Assembly (NCBI RefSeq): GCF_009725235.1
Contig: NZ_WJFC01000253.1
Coordinates: 1-18,496 of the forward strand
Reading direction: 5' to 3'
Origin: Scytonema sp. UIC 10036
GTDB taxonomy: Bacteria > Cyanobacteriota > Cyanobacteriia > Cyanobacteriales > Nostocaceae
Length of the DNA: 18,496 bases
Positions 7,711 to 14,379 of this stretch are shown here, piece by piece. Made by a program: the position numbers and the translations under genes. The notes under the pieces are model-generated. The model did not search any database and had not been told where the DNA came from. It worked only from the letters and a program-made list of their open reading frames with translations. The first letter of the stretch is position 1. Every line of letters starts with the position of its first letter.

Positions 7711-7738
7711 AGCGACAAAAGTCAATGCTTTGGCAGGG

Positions 7739-8044
7739 TTATTTGTTGCTCTCATCTTCTTGACCGGGCATATTTGACCATTCATCTGGAGTAATCTTTT
7801 CAAGCTTTCCAGTAACACACAACTTCCAGCACTCCTCAAAAGGGATACCGCGTTTTTTTGCCAGGTATTCTACACGCTCTTTGATAAGCTTTTCTCTCTC
7901 TTGCAACTTGGCACAGAGCAAGCTGCTACCCTGAAACGCTACTGACCGGGCGTTGACCGTTGCGTCAGCTGCTAACAGATCTTCGTACCATTCCCCAATA
8001 GGAGATAAAACTGTTCTATCGTCTTTTCTAGGCATTTTACTCAT
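7739..8044 (-). CDS. Hypothetical protein, about 101 aa
   Basis: A leftward gene divergent from the 8264 series. I start it at ATG 8044 (MSKMPRKDDRTVLSPIGEWY), with GAGAG about nine bases upstream; a TTG 30 bases further up and a second ATG at 8035 are alternatives. The middle is a charged helix (LQEREKLIKERVEYLAKKRG) followed by IPFEECWKLCVTGKLEKITPDEW, with two cysteines three residues apart. The long charged helix suggests dimerisation, but no known domain is recognised. GGGACA boxes lie just upstream, so it probably shares control with the divergent operon. Confidence 0.62.
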   Translation of the reverse strand: MSKMPRKDDRTVLSPIGEWYEDLLAADATVNARSVAFQGSSLLCAKLQEREKLIKERVEYLAKKRGIPFEECWKLCVTGKLEKITPDEWSNMPGQEDESNK

Positions 8045-8065
8045 AGATTTAACTCTCACTCTATT

Positions 8066-8176
8066 TTGTCCCAAATTTGTCCCATTGACTGAAATACTTA
8101 CTACGCAAGCGTTATTCCAGACAAAACCAATTTTGACCCATATTTATCCCAATTATATCCCTAAATTTGGGATAAA
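8066..8176. promoter_or_regulatory. Repeated GGGACAAA / GGGATAAA boxes in divergent promoter region
   Basis: On the minus strand, GGGACAAATTT is followed directly by GGGACAAAATA (8066-8086 region), an 11-bp period. On the plus strand, TTTATCCC (8143-8150), TATATCCC (8154-8161) and GGGATAAA (8169-8176) form an inverted set. The boxes lie between the divergent genes 8044(-) and 8264(+). Similar GGGACATTTGGGACAA occurs at 13312-13327. One-turn spacing suits a repressor or activator binding cooperatively. Confidence 0.5.
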
Positions 8177-8201
8177 ACTGGTATATTGAATTTAATCGGA
8201 A

Positions 8202-8210
8202 TTCCGGAAC
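8202..8210. promoter_or_regulatory. TTCCGGAAC site before the 8264 gene
   Basis: The nine-base core found twice upstream of repA (6701-6709, 6803-6811) recurs here, 54 bases before the start of a helix-turn-helix gene. This suggests autoregulation by that protein and cross-control of repA. Inference from motif recurrence only. Confidence 0.4.
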
Positions 8211-8263
8211 TGACCGGAAGCACCGCGCCAAACCTTCAAACGCTTGCAATATAAGGATTTTGA

Positions 8264-8851
8264 ATGAATCAACCCCTAGAAGCGGAAATAATGCCGGAAT
8301 TGCCGCCGGAAGTGGGAGCGGAAGAAGCGGAAATTTCCGCAACATCTTTGACCAGTTACAGCAGTTCCGAACTAGCCCAACACTTCCAGACCACAGATCG
8401 CACAATTAGAAACTGGCTGAAGCGGGTACGCGAAATTTTTTACTGGTGTCCGGACCGGTTGACGGCTGGCACTCGTTATAGTCAATTCTGCTTTGACCAA
8501 CTGCAAACTTATAAGTTGACTGTGGTAGATGGAGGCAAACCATATCAAGCTTACAGAGATGAAATTTGGGCTTCACTTGCACCAAACAAACAGACTCACT
8601 CTGGTAGTGCGATAGTGCTTTCAGCCCACCGTGACAACACTCTAGCAGATCGCAAATTGACCCAATCGAGCGAGATTTTAGACACGACCAAACAAACCAT
8701 CAAGGACGCATACCAACAACAACCAACGCTAGCTAAAGGACTAGCTAAATTGTTCGCGGCACGGTTCAAGCAAGAGTTTGCTTCCGAGTACGCGGCAGAG
8801 ATTAAACAAGCTGTTCAGGAAGTGCTAGAGACAACCGAGTTTGAGAGGTAA
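8264..8851 (+). CDS. Helix-turn-helix regulator, 195 aa
   Basis: The N-terminal 30 residues are acidic and Glu/Pro-rich. A helix-turn-helix follows at about 33-54 (SSELAQHFQTTDRTIRNWLKRV), then a Trp/Tyr-rich stretch (FYWCPDRLTAGTRYSQF) and a helical C-terminus (140-192) that may mediate oligomerisation. AAGGA precedes the ATG by about seven bases. It opens the rightward series and its promoter region contains GGGACA-type boxes and a TTCCGGAAC site also present upstream of repA, so it is a candidate for repressing itself and controlling replication. An excisionase-like or partition-associated DNA-binding role is possible. The stop is four bases before the next start. Confidence 0.75.
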   Translation: MNQPLEAEIMPELPPEVGAEEAEISATSLTSYSSSELAQHFQTTDRTIRNWLKRVREIFYWCPDRLTAGTRYSQFCFDQLQTYKLTVVDGGKPYQAYRDEIWASLAPNKQTHSGSAIVLSAHRDNTLADRKLTQSSEILDTTKQTIKDAYQQQPTLAKGLAKLFAARFKQEFASEYAAEIKQAVQEVLETTEFER

Positions 8852-8855
8852 AAAA

Positions 8856-9074
8856 ATGAATCGACGTATGCTTGAAGATGTCACCATACCCGATTTGATA
8901 GACCATCTTCGTTGTGACGTTGCTGAACGGTTGATAAGGATTTTGGTTGCTCAAGGGCTAAGCCTCGAAATCTTACTTCGTGGACTAGCAGGATATTGCC
9001 ACTCACGAGGTTTGGAAGGAGTTTGCCGCCGATTAGAGCAAGCCATTGATGAAGCAAGTATCAACGACAGCTGA
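8856..9074 (+). CDS. Small helical hypothetical protein, 72 aa
   Basis: Starts at ATG 8856 with GAGAGG about six bases upstream, only four bases after the stop of the HTH gene, so the two are probably translationally coupled. The product is helical and leucine-rich (IPDLIDHLRCDVAERLIRIL, then LSLEILLRGLAGYCHSRGLE), with no signal peptide. The size and coupling resemble small accessory partners of DNA-binding proteins, but no domain is recognised. An upstream in-frame TTG would add five residues. Confidence 0.62.
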   Translation: MNRRMLEDVTIPDLIDHLRCDVAERLIRILVAQGLSLEILLRGLAGYCHSRGLEGVCRRLEQAIDEASINDS

Positions 9075-9087
9075 GGTTAGAGACTGA

Positions 9088-9252
9088 ATGAATCCTGAAA
9101 TCAAACCAATCATCTCTCGCACACTGGCACGTAAAAACAACTGTGAATCAATCAGGGAGATTACTTCTACTAATGCCAGTTTGAAACTTAAAGAGAGTGA
9201 CCGCCACGACTGCCAATCTTACGCGGTCATTCCCAGTTCCCAGTCCATCTAG
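9088..9252 (+). CDS. Possible 54-aa small protein
   Basis: A frame from ATG 9088 (MNPEIKPIISRTLARKNNCE) to TAG 9252, in the gap between the 72-residue gene and the secreted peptide. A GAGG lies about 12 bases upstream. Composition is polar with two cysteines and no membrane segment. It fits the tight same-strand packing here (13 bases from the previous stop, 10 to the next start), but nothing else supports it. Confidence 0.35.
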   Translation: MNPEIKPIISRTLARKNNCESIREITSTNASLKLKESDRHDCQSYAVIPSSQSI

Positions 9253-9262
9253 AAAGAGAACT

Positions 9263-9397
9263 ATGAAATTGTATTCCATCCTGATGACTACCGCGTTAGT
9301 GGTCATCACCCTTCATCCTACGCATTCACTCGCTAATTGTAAGCATCGAGGTGAGAGCAAGCGTGAAAAATGCGTAACTCAGTTAATTAACCAATAG
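9263..9397 (+). CDS. Secreted small peptide precursor, 44 aa
   Basis: I start it at ATG 9263, which has AAAGAG just upstream and gives a clean signal peptide: MKLYSIL, a hydrophobic core LMTTALVVITL, and a likely cleavage after SLA (residues 22-25 area), leaving a basic mature peptide of about 19 residues with two cysteines (NCKHRGESKREKCVTQLINQ). Longer in-frame starts would bury the signal. Its stop codon overlaps the AGGAG of the next gene, so the two are coupled. It may act in the periplasm or outside, for example as an entry-exclusion, toxin or envelope factor. A lipoprotein is less likely because no lipobox Cys precedes cleavage. Confidence 0.55.
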   Translation: MKLYSILMTTALVVITLHPTHSLANCKHRGESKREKCVTQLINQ

Positions 9398-9406
9398 GAG
9401 ATCTAC

Positions 9407-9856
9407 ATGAGCTTTGGAGAACATTTTGAGAATGCTGTTACAGCCTTCGTAGATAAGATTGACGACATGATTAAGCAACACAAGCAATGGAACGATGAAA
9501 GTGCTGCACTTGGGTTGATTAGTGATGACGAAAAGCTCCGAATGTTGAAGCGCGATCTGTATTGTGAAGTCCGGCTGAGTGACCCGAATCAACAAAAAAT
9601 CATTAACCTGACTGCTGCTATCCAGACCTTAGAAGAAATCAAACACGCTCACGAGACACGAGAGCTAGAACATCGCAAGCTTAACTTAACTTTCCCAGCG
9701 CAAGCGAACGCGATTCTTAACACTTCTGCTTTGTTTGCCCTGTTGCTCGTGATTGGCTCCTACATCACATCATTCACTTGTGGTAATGCCCTTACCCCAT
9801 TTTGCGGATATGCGCGGTCAGTGGTCTATCCGATTAATCAATTTTTCAAAGACTAG
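9407..9856 (+). CDS. Single-pass membrane protein with helical cytoplasmic domain, 149 aa
   Basis: A strong AGGAG, overlapping the upstream stop, lies six bases before the ATG. Residues 1-95 are charged and helical (KIDDMIKQHKQWNDE, then LTAAIQTLEEIKHAHETREL), a probable coiled coil. One hydrophobic segment follows at about 102-123 (ILNTSALFALLLVIGSYITSF), then a short tail with two cysteines (C125, C133). Topology suggests a membrane anchor with a helical domain. Position just upstream of the coiled-coil protein and the membrane ATPase suggests that the three form one envelope-associated complex. Family not recognised. Confidence 0.7.
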   Translation: MSFGEHFENAVTAFVDKIDDMIKQHKQWNDESAALGLISDDEKLRMLKRDLYCEVRLSDPNQQKIINLTAAIQTLEEIKHAHETRELEHRKLNLTFPAQANAILNTSALFALLLVIGSYITSFTCGNALTPFCGYARSVVYPINQFFKD

Positions 9857-9938
9857 ATTGAGGTACGGACAGGTATCTAAAAGCCCGTACCTAAGACCCT
9901 CATTAAGCACGTTAAGTAAAACAAAGGTATCTTCTATT

Positions 9939-10772
9939 ATGCCATTGAGAAAATCAAAAACCGGAACCGTTACAGGTGCTTCATTAGAACCTAAAAACCG
10001 TGGACGTAAAGGCGGTTTAACTGGTAGCAAGCGTGTTACTGGGGAGACTGAAACTGAAACTACTGCTAGTGAAGGTTTCCCGTTGCCTGATGTACCCAGT
10101 CCCTACGGCTTTGATTCATCCCCCGAAGTTGCTGAAGCTGACTCTAACGCTCGTGCTAAGGTTGCCGAAAAGCTTAAGCAAACTGGTCAGGCTGTGGTAG
10201 GTGCGATTATCAACACAGCTTCAGCCGCAGTACAAGCAACCAATAACGGTACTATTTCTGCTAACACTGGTGTGGATTTTGCTGGTATTGTTGCCACGGG
10301 TAGCGCTGAAGTCCCCCAATACGTTGAGGGAATGAGCAATGCTGAGTCAACTAAGCGCCGTTTGGAAATCCAGCGACAGCGAAACACAATCGCAGTCATG
10401 ACCGATAACAAGCGATTAGAGCAAGATATTGTGACGCTTGGAATTGAACACCGCAAGCTGGAAGGCAAAGTAATTGACTACCACACCGAAGGCGTTCACA
10501 ACCAGACTAAAACGGTTCAATTCCACCGTGCTGAGACTGCCCGTGACATTGAAACCTCTAAGCTAGTTCAAGATAAGGAACACTTGGTACAGCAAAACGT
10601 AGCGACAGAAGGGACTCAATCACTAACCCCAGGCATCAAGAAAGAGTGGGAACAAAAGCTAGAACTTCAATCTGTTAAGTCTGAGAAGTTGCGACTCGAA
10701 ATTGAGTCAGCCAAGTACGACAACGAGTATAAGCGTCAAGAGTTAGAAGTTAAATTGCTCTCTGGTTTCTGA
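9939..10772 (+). CDS. Coiled-coil protein of unknown function, 277 aa
   Basis: Start chosen at ATG 9939 with AAAGG upstream; a longer frame from 9753 would overlap the membrane protein by 100 bases. Residues 1-60 are basic then Thr/Pro-rich and disordered (RGRKGGLTGSKR could bind DNA). Residues 75-125 are Ala/Gly-rich, amphipathic (AVVGAIINTASAAVQA). Residues 130-275 are a long charged coiled coil, with an N-terminal arm RRLEIQRQRN and a final heptad stretch SEKLRLEIESAKYDNEYKRQ. It sits 43 bases before the ATPase gene, whose N-terminal half is also coiled coil, so the two may assemble. Not recognised; a scaffold or adaptor role is inference. Confidence 0.7.
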   Translation: MPLRKSKTGTVTGASLEPKNRGRKGGLTGSKRVTGETETETTASEGFPLPDVPSPYGFDSSPEVAEADSNARAKVAEKLKQTGQAVVGAIINTASAAVQATNNGTISANTGVDFAGIVATGSAEVPQYVEGMSNAESTKRRLEIQRQRNTIAVMTDNKRLEQDIVTLGIEHRKLEGKVIDYHTEGVHNQTKTVQFHRAETARDIETSKLVQDKEHLVQQNVATEGTQSLTPGIKKEWEQKLELQSVKSEKLRLEIESAKYDNEYKRQELEVKLLSGF

Positions 10773-10815
10773 TTGTTAAGCGCTTAACATTGAGCATTCA
10801 TTAGGGGAGTAAATC

Positions 10816-13134
10816 ATGCTCCCTTTTCTTGTAAAAACATTTGAGGTCGTTATGTCTAGATTTTTGAACAATGCAGTTCTAGTTGGTTCTTTGTTGATTT
10901 GTGGCGGTGGAATTTGGAGTTTTACCCGTACTAACAACAATCCAATACAACATACGCTAGCTCTTTCTATTGCGGTAGCAGGTGGTACCACAGCAGTAGG
11001 TTGTATTGCGTTCGGTGCTTTGTACGGTGCTGAAGCTGAAGAAAAAATCAGAAAAGCTAGTCAAAAACACGAAGTTGAAATATCCGGTAATAAATCTGAA
11101 ATCACTACTGTTAGAAAATCTCTTGAAGATATCCGACTAGAAAAACTCAATCTTGAACGTCAACTCGAAAAGCACTTGTATGAGAGCAATTTTGAGATTG
11201 AAAAGCGAGACACAGCAATACAGATTCTCAATCAAAAAGTAAAAACTATCGAGGCTGAGTACCTTGTCAAAGTTCAAGAAATTAACCGCAAGCTCGAAAC
11301 TGAAGACAAGCGAGTAGAAGAATTTCTAACCAACTTTAAGCAGTCGATGCTAGACGGACTCATTAACAAAGTTGAGTCTTTAGATTATCTCTACTCAGAT
11401 ATCGAACGCAAACTAAATGATGAACATTTCACAGCAGTACATCCAGCATTGGCTAAGCGATTAGAAGAAATTCAGAAAATTTACGATAAATGCAATGGTG
11501 TTATTCGTAATTTTGAGGCACTGGATATCACAGCTTATGAAACCATGCTGGAGTATTTCTGGCAAATTACTAGCGATGTTTCGGCTGTAAGGGTGAGGTA
11601 TCGTAATTCTCTAAACTCAGCAACACAACAACGTAAAGAAGAATTAGAGAATCAAATTATCAACTCTGTAAGTAAAGAACGTGCAAAAGCTACCTTGAAA
11701 GAATACTCTGACTTTCAACGCAAGCAACTTGACGATTTAATCTTAAAAGTAGATGAGACTAACGCCGAATGGAAGCAACTTAAGGACGCACTGTTGAAGG
11801 ATTTAGAGACGGCACACCTAGAAATTGACAAGCTTAACCAACAGATAGCCGAACTACAAAAACCATTGCTGGCAATAGGAGACAGTACATACGCTCGAAC
11901 TGCCAACCGTATTGCTATGTACTACTTTGACCAGTACAAGTATAAGCTTGATGTAATCCAATGGGATGAGAGCGACACAGGGTACTCTATCTTATTTGCC
12001 ACTAGACGCAATCCAGGGTTAACCGAAAAAGAGTTATTACCTGAAAACACACTTGAACAGTTAGCAGCGTTTACAAACGCCCTACAGGGTACGTTACCCA
12101 AGTTCACTTTTAACTACCAACACTCAACCGTGACGCTCGATGTGACCCTACGCAAACCAGCTAAGAAAGAGCAAGCCAAGGGTGACATAGATAAAATTTG
12201 GATTCCCGTAGATCGGTTTGAAAGCTACGTTAAAAACTGGGAACGGGTCAGGATTACTGCAGGTAGCACCGGGGGCAAGTCACCCACTGCTAAAAACTTG
12301 GCACTGGCAATCATGAAAGGTCGTAACGGTCAGGGCGAAATTAGATTGTATGACCCCCAGCATGGATCGAAAAAGGACTACTGGGACATGCCCAAGTGTG
12401 GAACGTCCCATGAGGACAATGTAACGGGGATGGGTGAACTGTGTGATGAGTTAGATCGGCGTACCAAGTCCCCACAAGCCAATCATCCGTTTATCCTGTA
12501 CATCTTTGATGAGGTAGACTCGACCATTGCCCAAGAGCGAGCAAACAACGGCTATTACTACTTTAGGGACAAAGTGACTTACTCACTCAAGCAAGCGTCA
12601 CATCAAAACATAGGCGCTATCTACATCGGTCAAGCGTGTGACGCGTCCACCATACCAGGTATGAGTTGGTCGGACTGGAACAACGCGGTTCAAGTCCACA
12701 TTGGGGCTAATGCTGGCATTTGGATAAATAAATCAAACTTGACTGCTGAGGATAAAACCCGATTGCTTGAACAGTACCGCAAGATTCAAGAGTACTGTGA
12801 CCGCAAGAATGAAGAATTGGGACTTGATATTTTTACTGACCCCACAGCTTATAGATTTGCGTTAGCAGTACCTCTCACTGGCTTACCTAAATTCATTCAA
12901 TTACCCGATTTCGATAGTTATGATTACTATGAGATAATGAAAAAAAACGTGCTAAATAATAGTTCTCCACAGCGAGAGAGTGAATTGGTAGAGTCTGTAA
13001 TTTCCCAGTTTGAGTCAAAAGAAAAAATAATGTGTCCTCACTGTGGTTCAGAAGAATATCGCTCTAAGGGAGAAAGATGGCTGTGTCTAAATCAAGATTG
13101 TGGTAAGACTTGGCTAAAGAAACCTAAAAATTAG
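10816..13134 (+). CDS. Membrane-anchored FtsK/HerA-type ATPase with C-terminal zinc ribbon
   Basis: A 772-residue probable DNA-translocating ATPase. Two membrane segments (about 16-36 and 46-72) are followed by a long coiled coil (75-350). The P-loop domain has Walker A AGSTGGKS (482-489), DPQHG (513-517), Walker B LYIFDEVD (561-568) and a downstream Gln motif IYIGQACD (602-609), the pattern of the FtsK-HerA superfamily. The Walker A has Ala where Gly is usual. The C-terminus carries CPHC...CLNQDC, a four-cysteine zinc ribbon like those of some transposase N-termini. Two starts are credible: 10816 (GGGGAG upstream) and 10852 (GAGGT upstream); the first GGGAG can pair with CTCCC just after its ATG. 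No relaxase or capsid is present, so segregation or mobilisation is more likely than packaging. Confidence 0.8.
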   Translation: MLPFLVKTFEVVMSRFLNNAVLVGSLLICGGGIWSFTRTNNNPIQHTLALSIAVAGGTTAVGCIAFGALYGAEAEEKIRKASQKHEVEISGNKSEITTVRKSLEDIRLEKLNLERQLEKHLYESNFEIEKRDTAIQILNQKVKTIEAEYLVKVQEINRKLETEDKRVEEFLTNFKQSMLDGLINKVESLDYLYSDIERKLNDEHFTAVHPALAKRLEEIQKIYDKCNGVIRNFEALDITAYETMLEYFWQITSDVSAVRVRYRNSLNSATQQRKEELENQIINSVSKERAKATLKEYSDFQRKQLDDLILKVDETNAEWKQLKDALLKDLETAHLEIDKLNQQIAELQKPLLAIGDSTYARTANRIAMYYFDQYKYKLDVIQWDESDTGYSILFATRRNPGLTEKELLPENTLEQLAAFTNALQGTLPKFTFNYQHSTVTLDVTLRKPAKKEQAKGDIDKIWIPVDRFESYVKNWERVRITAGSTGGKSPTAKNLALAIMKGRNGQGEIRLYDPQHGSKKDYWDMPKCGTSHEDNVTGMGELCDELDRRTKSPQANHPFILYIFDEVDSTIAQERANNGYYYFRDKVTYSLKQASHQNIGAIYIGQACDASTIPGMSWSDWNNAVQVHIGANAGIWINKSNLTAEDKTRLLEQYRKIQEYCDRKNEELGLDIFTDPTAYRFALAVPLTGLPKFIQLPDFDSYDYYEIMKKNVLNNSSPQRESELVESVISQFESKEKIMCPHCGSEEYRSKGERWLCLNQDCGKTWLKKPKN

Positions 13135-13440
13135 TTTAGCTAATAGTAATTGGGCATTAATAGGGGTTCTGACGCTCAATTGCTTAGTGACAAGACTGAT
13201 GACAGCCGTCCTGACACGCGTCACAACCGCGTCAACACAATAGCTAAAAGTATTGATATTACGTGGTTGACGCGTCCGGGACATTTCCCTATAGGGGGGT
13301 GGCTGACATCTGGGACATTTGGGACAATCGCTCAGAATTTACGTTAGTTGAATTTCAAAGTCTAGAAAATCAGCATTTACATAAATAAATTAATTTATAT
13401 TAAATAAAGTACCAGTTATAGAAAAACGAATTAGGGATTT
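13135..13440. other. Intergenic region with GGGACATTT boxes and CGCGTC repeats
   Basis: A 306-bp non-coding stretch. ACGCGTC words recur near 13217, 13229 and 13270. GGGACATTTCCC (13278-13289) is followed by tandem GGGACATTT-GGGACAA (13312-13327). Downstream, 13375-13420 is very AT-rich and may hold the promoter of the 13441 gene (TTTACA near 13378 with TATATT further on), ahead of AGGG at the start codon. A 65-codon frame here lacks a good start and is not called. Confidence 0.45.
13278..13327. promoter_or_regulatory. GGGACATTT boxes upstream of the 13441 gene
   Basis: Three GGGACA boxes, two in tandem with a 9-bp period, resemble the tandem GGGACAAA boxes at 8066-8086 (11-bp period). The shared word at two separate promoter regions suggests one regulator controlling both transcription units. 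Confidence 0.4.
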
Positions 13441-14292
13441 ATGATAGCTCATGACTTGATAAAAACTGAATCAGGATGGAAATGTAAGGTCTGTGATTGG
13501 CTGTGGCAAAGCAAGCCTAAAACTGAATGTCCCGGTGTAACTAGATATAACTGGCTTCATCCAGATTGCTTAAAAACTACTATCGACCTCCAGAAAAAGA
13601 ATCTCAAGCCTAAAGATGAGAATAAGCCAGATGCTTGTATTTATTCACAGAAGAGATGCTTTTGGATCTGGCTATATGATGAGAAGAATTGTGAGATAGA
13701 CAACCTCGATTTACCACCGATTTACCAGTGGAATAATAGAGGGGAACTGAAAACAGTAGGTGAATTAAGAAAAATAAATTTAACTCCCAGTGAAGATATT
13801 AAGCCAGATGGAGTAGCTTGGGTGTGGGATAAAGAGGAAGAGTGTGGGGTGTGGATACCTCTTTATCTGACTGCTAGCTGTAATTGGAAAGCGAGAGATA
13901 ATTGGATTACCAAATCAGCTTTAAAGCAGAAGTATTTGCTATCAGACGGATGGATTAAAAAACTAGGTCAGCCCGATAAAAAACTGGAGAATCGTAATTA
14001 TCGCAATGCCGCACCGATTCAGCTTTACTCCAGGCAAAGAGTAGAGGCATTCCTAGCAGAAAATGCCACTGAGTACGCTCACTGGCTAGACAAGCGAGAA
14101 AAGCACTTGGCAATCTTTGAGGCTAATAAGGACAAGATTTTTGAGCGTCGGAACTTGATTAAGGAACAAACTGCTAAGTGTTTGAGGTGTGCTTCTGGTT
14201 GTTCGTTGCCGGATGGCTTCTTTTGTGCCATCCATCCCACTGGAGTGCAATATATGCCGTGTCCTGACTGGGTAGAACGTTCAAGTGAGTAA
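13441..14292 (+). CDS. Cys-rich zinc-binding-like protein, XPA-like middle segment
   Basis: A 283-residue protein with putative metal sites at both ends: C15/C18/C30/C43 near the N-terminus and C247/C250/C254/C262/C274 near the C-terminus. Two internal repeats of about 29 residues (NLKPKDENKPDA... at 54-80 and NLTPSEDIKPDG... at 113-142) share NLxPxxxxKPD plus an aromatic-rich strand. Residues 155-205 (ITKSALKQKYLLSDGWI, then APIQLYSRQRVEAF) recall, from memory, the DNA-binding helix region of XPA-family proteins. That resemblance is tentative. AGGG sits close before the ATG. It directly precedes the protelomerase gene, so a DNA-binding accessory to end processing is possible but unproven. 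Confidence 0.65.
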   Translation: MIAHDLIKTESGWKCKVCDWLWQSKPKTECPGVTRYNWLHPDCLKTTIDLQKKNLKPKDENKPDACIYSQKRCFWIWLYDEKNCEIDNLDLPPIYQWNNRGELKTVGELRKINLTPSEDIKPDGVAWVWDKEEECGVWIPLYLTASCNWKARDNWITKSALKQKYLLSDGWIKKLGQPDKKLENRNYRNAAPIQLYSRQRVEAFLAENATEYAHWLDKREKHLAIFEANKDKIFERRNLIKEQTAKCLRCASGCSLPDGFFCAIHPTGVQYMPCPDWVERSSE

Positions 14293-14313
14293 GAGAGGGA
14301 ATATCTCATGACT

Positions 14314-14349
14314 AACCCTCTTGACGCTCGCTGTCTCCTTGGCTAAACT
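14314..14349 (+). promoter_or_regulatory. Protelomerase promoter with overlapping telomeric iteron
   Basis: TTGACG (14321-14326), 17-base spacer, then TAAACT (14344-14349) matches a sigma-70-type promoter, 28 bases before the protelomerase ATG. The iteron word TAACCCTCTTG (14313-14323) overlaps the -35 box; the run AACCCTCTTGACG is repeated exactly at 15424-15436 and TAACCCTCTTG also at about 386 near the left end. A protein bound here would block the promoter. Confidence 0.6.
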
Positions 14350-14368
14350 TAAATGACTGATTCAGGTA

Positions 14369-14379
14369 AGTAAGGTATG
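14369..14379 (+). promoter_or_regulatory. Telomere-arm sequence at the protelomerase start codon
   Basis: AGTAAGGTAT (14369-14378) is identical to ten bases of the left telomere arm (56-65) and overlaps the protelomerase ATG at 14377. It includes the AGTAAGGT common to both telomeres. Binding by the enzyme to its own gene or mRNA start would give autoregulation; chance is not excluded. Confidence 0.35.

Larger units (their letters stand above)
6812..7738. other. Structured intergenic region, candidate origin and repA leader
   Basis: About 0.9 kb without a convincing gene. It holds a short palindrome TTACTCTAAGAGTAA (7025-7039); an inverted pair GACGCATAA/TTATGCGTC (7144-7152, 7199-7207); another inverted pair ACAAGGAGA/TCTCCTTGT (7137-7145, 7260-7268); a hairpin GCTAAC-TTGT-GTTAGC (7273-7288); and a strong hairpin at 7683-7710. 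CCTTGTTCTC at 7253-7262 equals ten bases of the telomere core half-site. Density of dyads next to repA makes this the best origin or antisense-control candidate, but no classic iteron or DnaA cluster is visible. Confidence 0.4.

Noticed and set aside
13150..13347. 65-codon frame between the ATPase and the 13441 gene
   Set aside because: Starts with TTG without a ribosome site and overlaps the GGGACA boxes.
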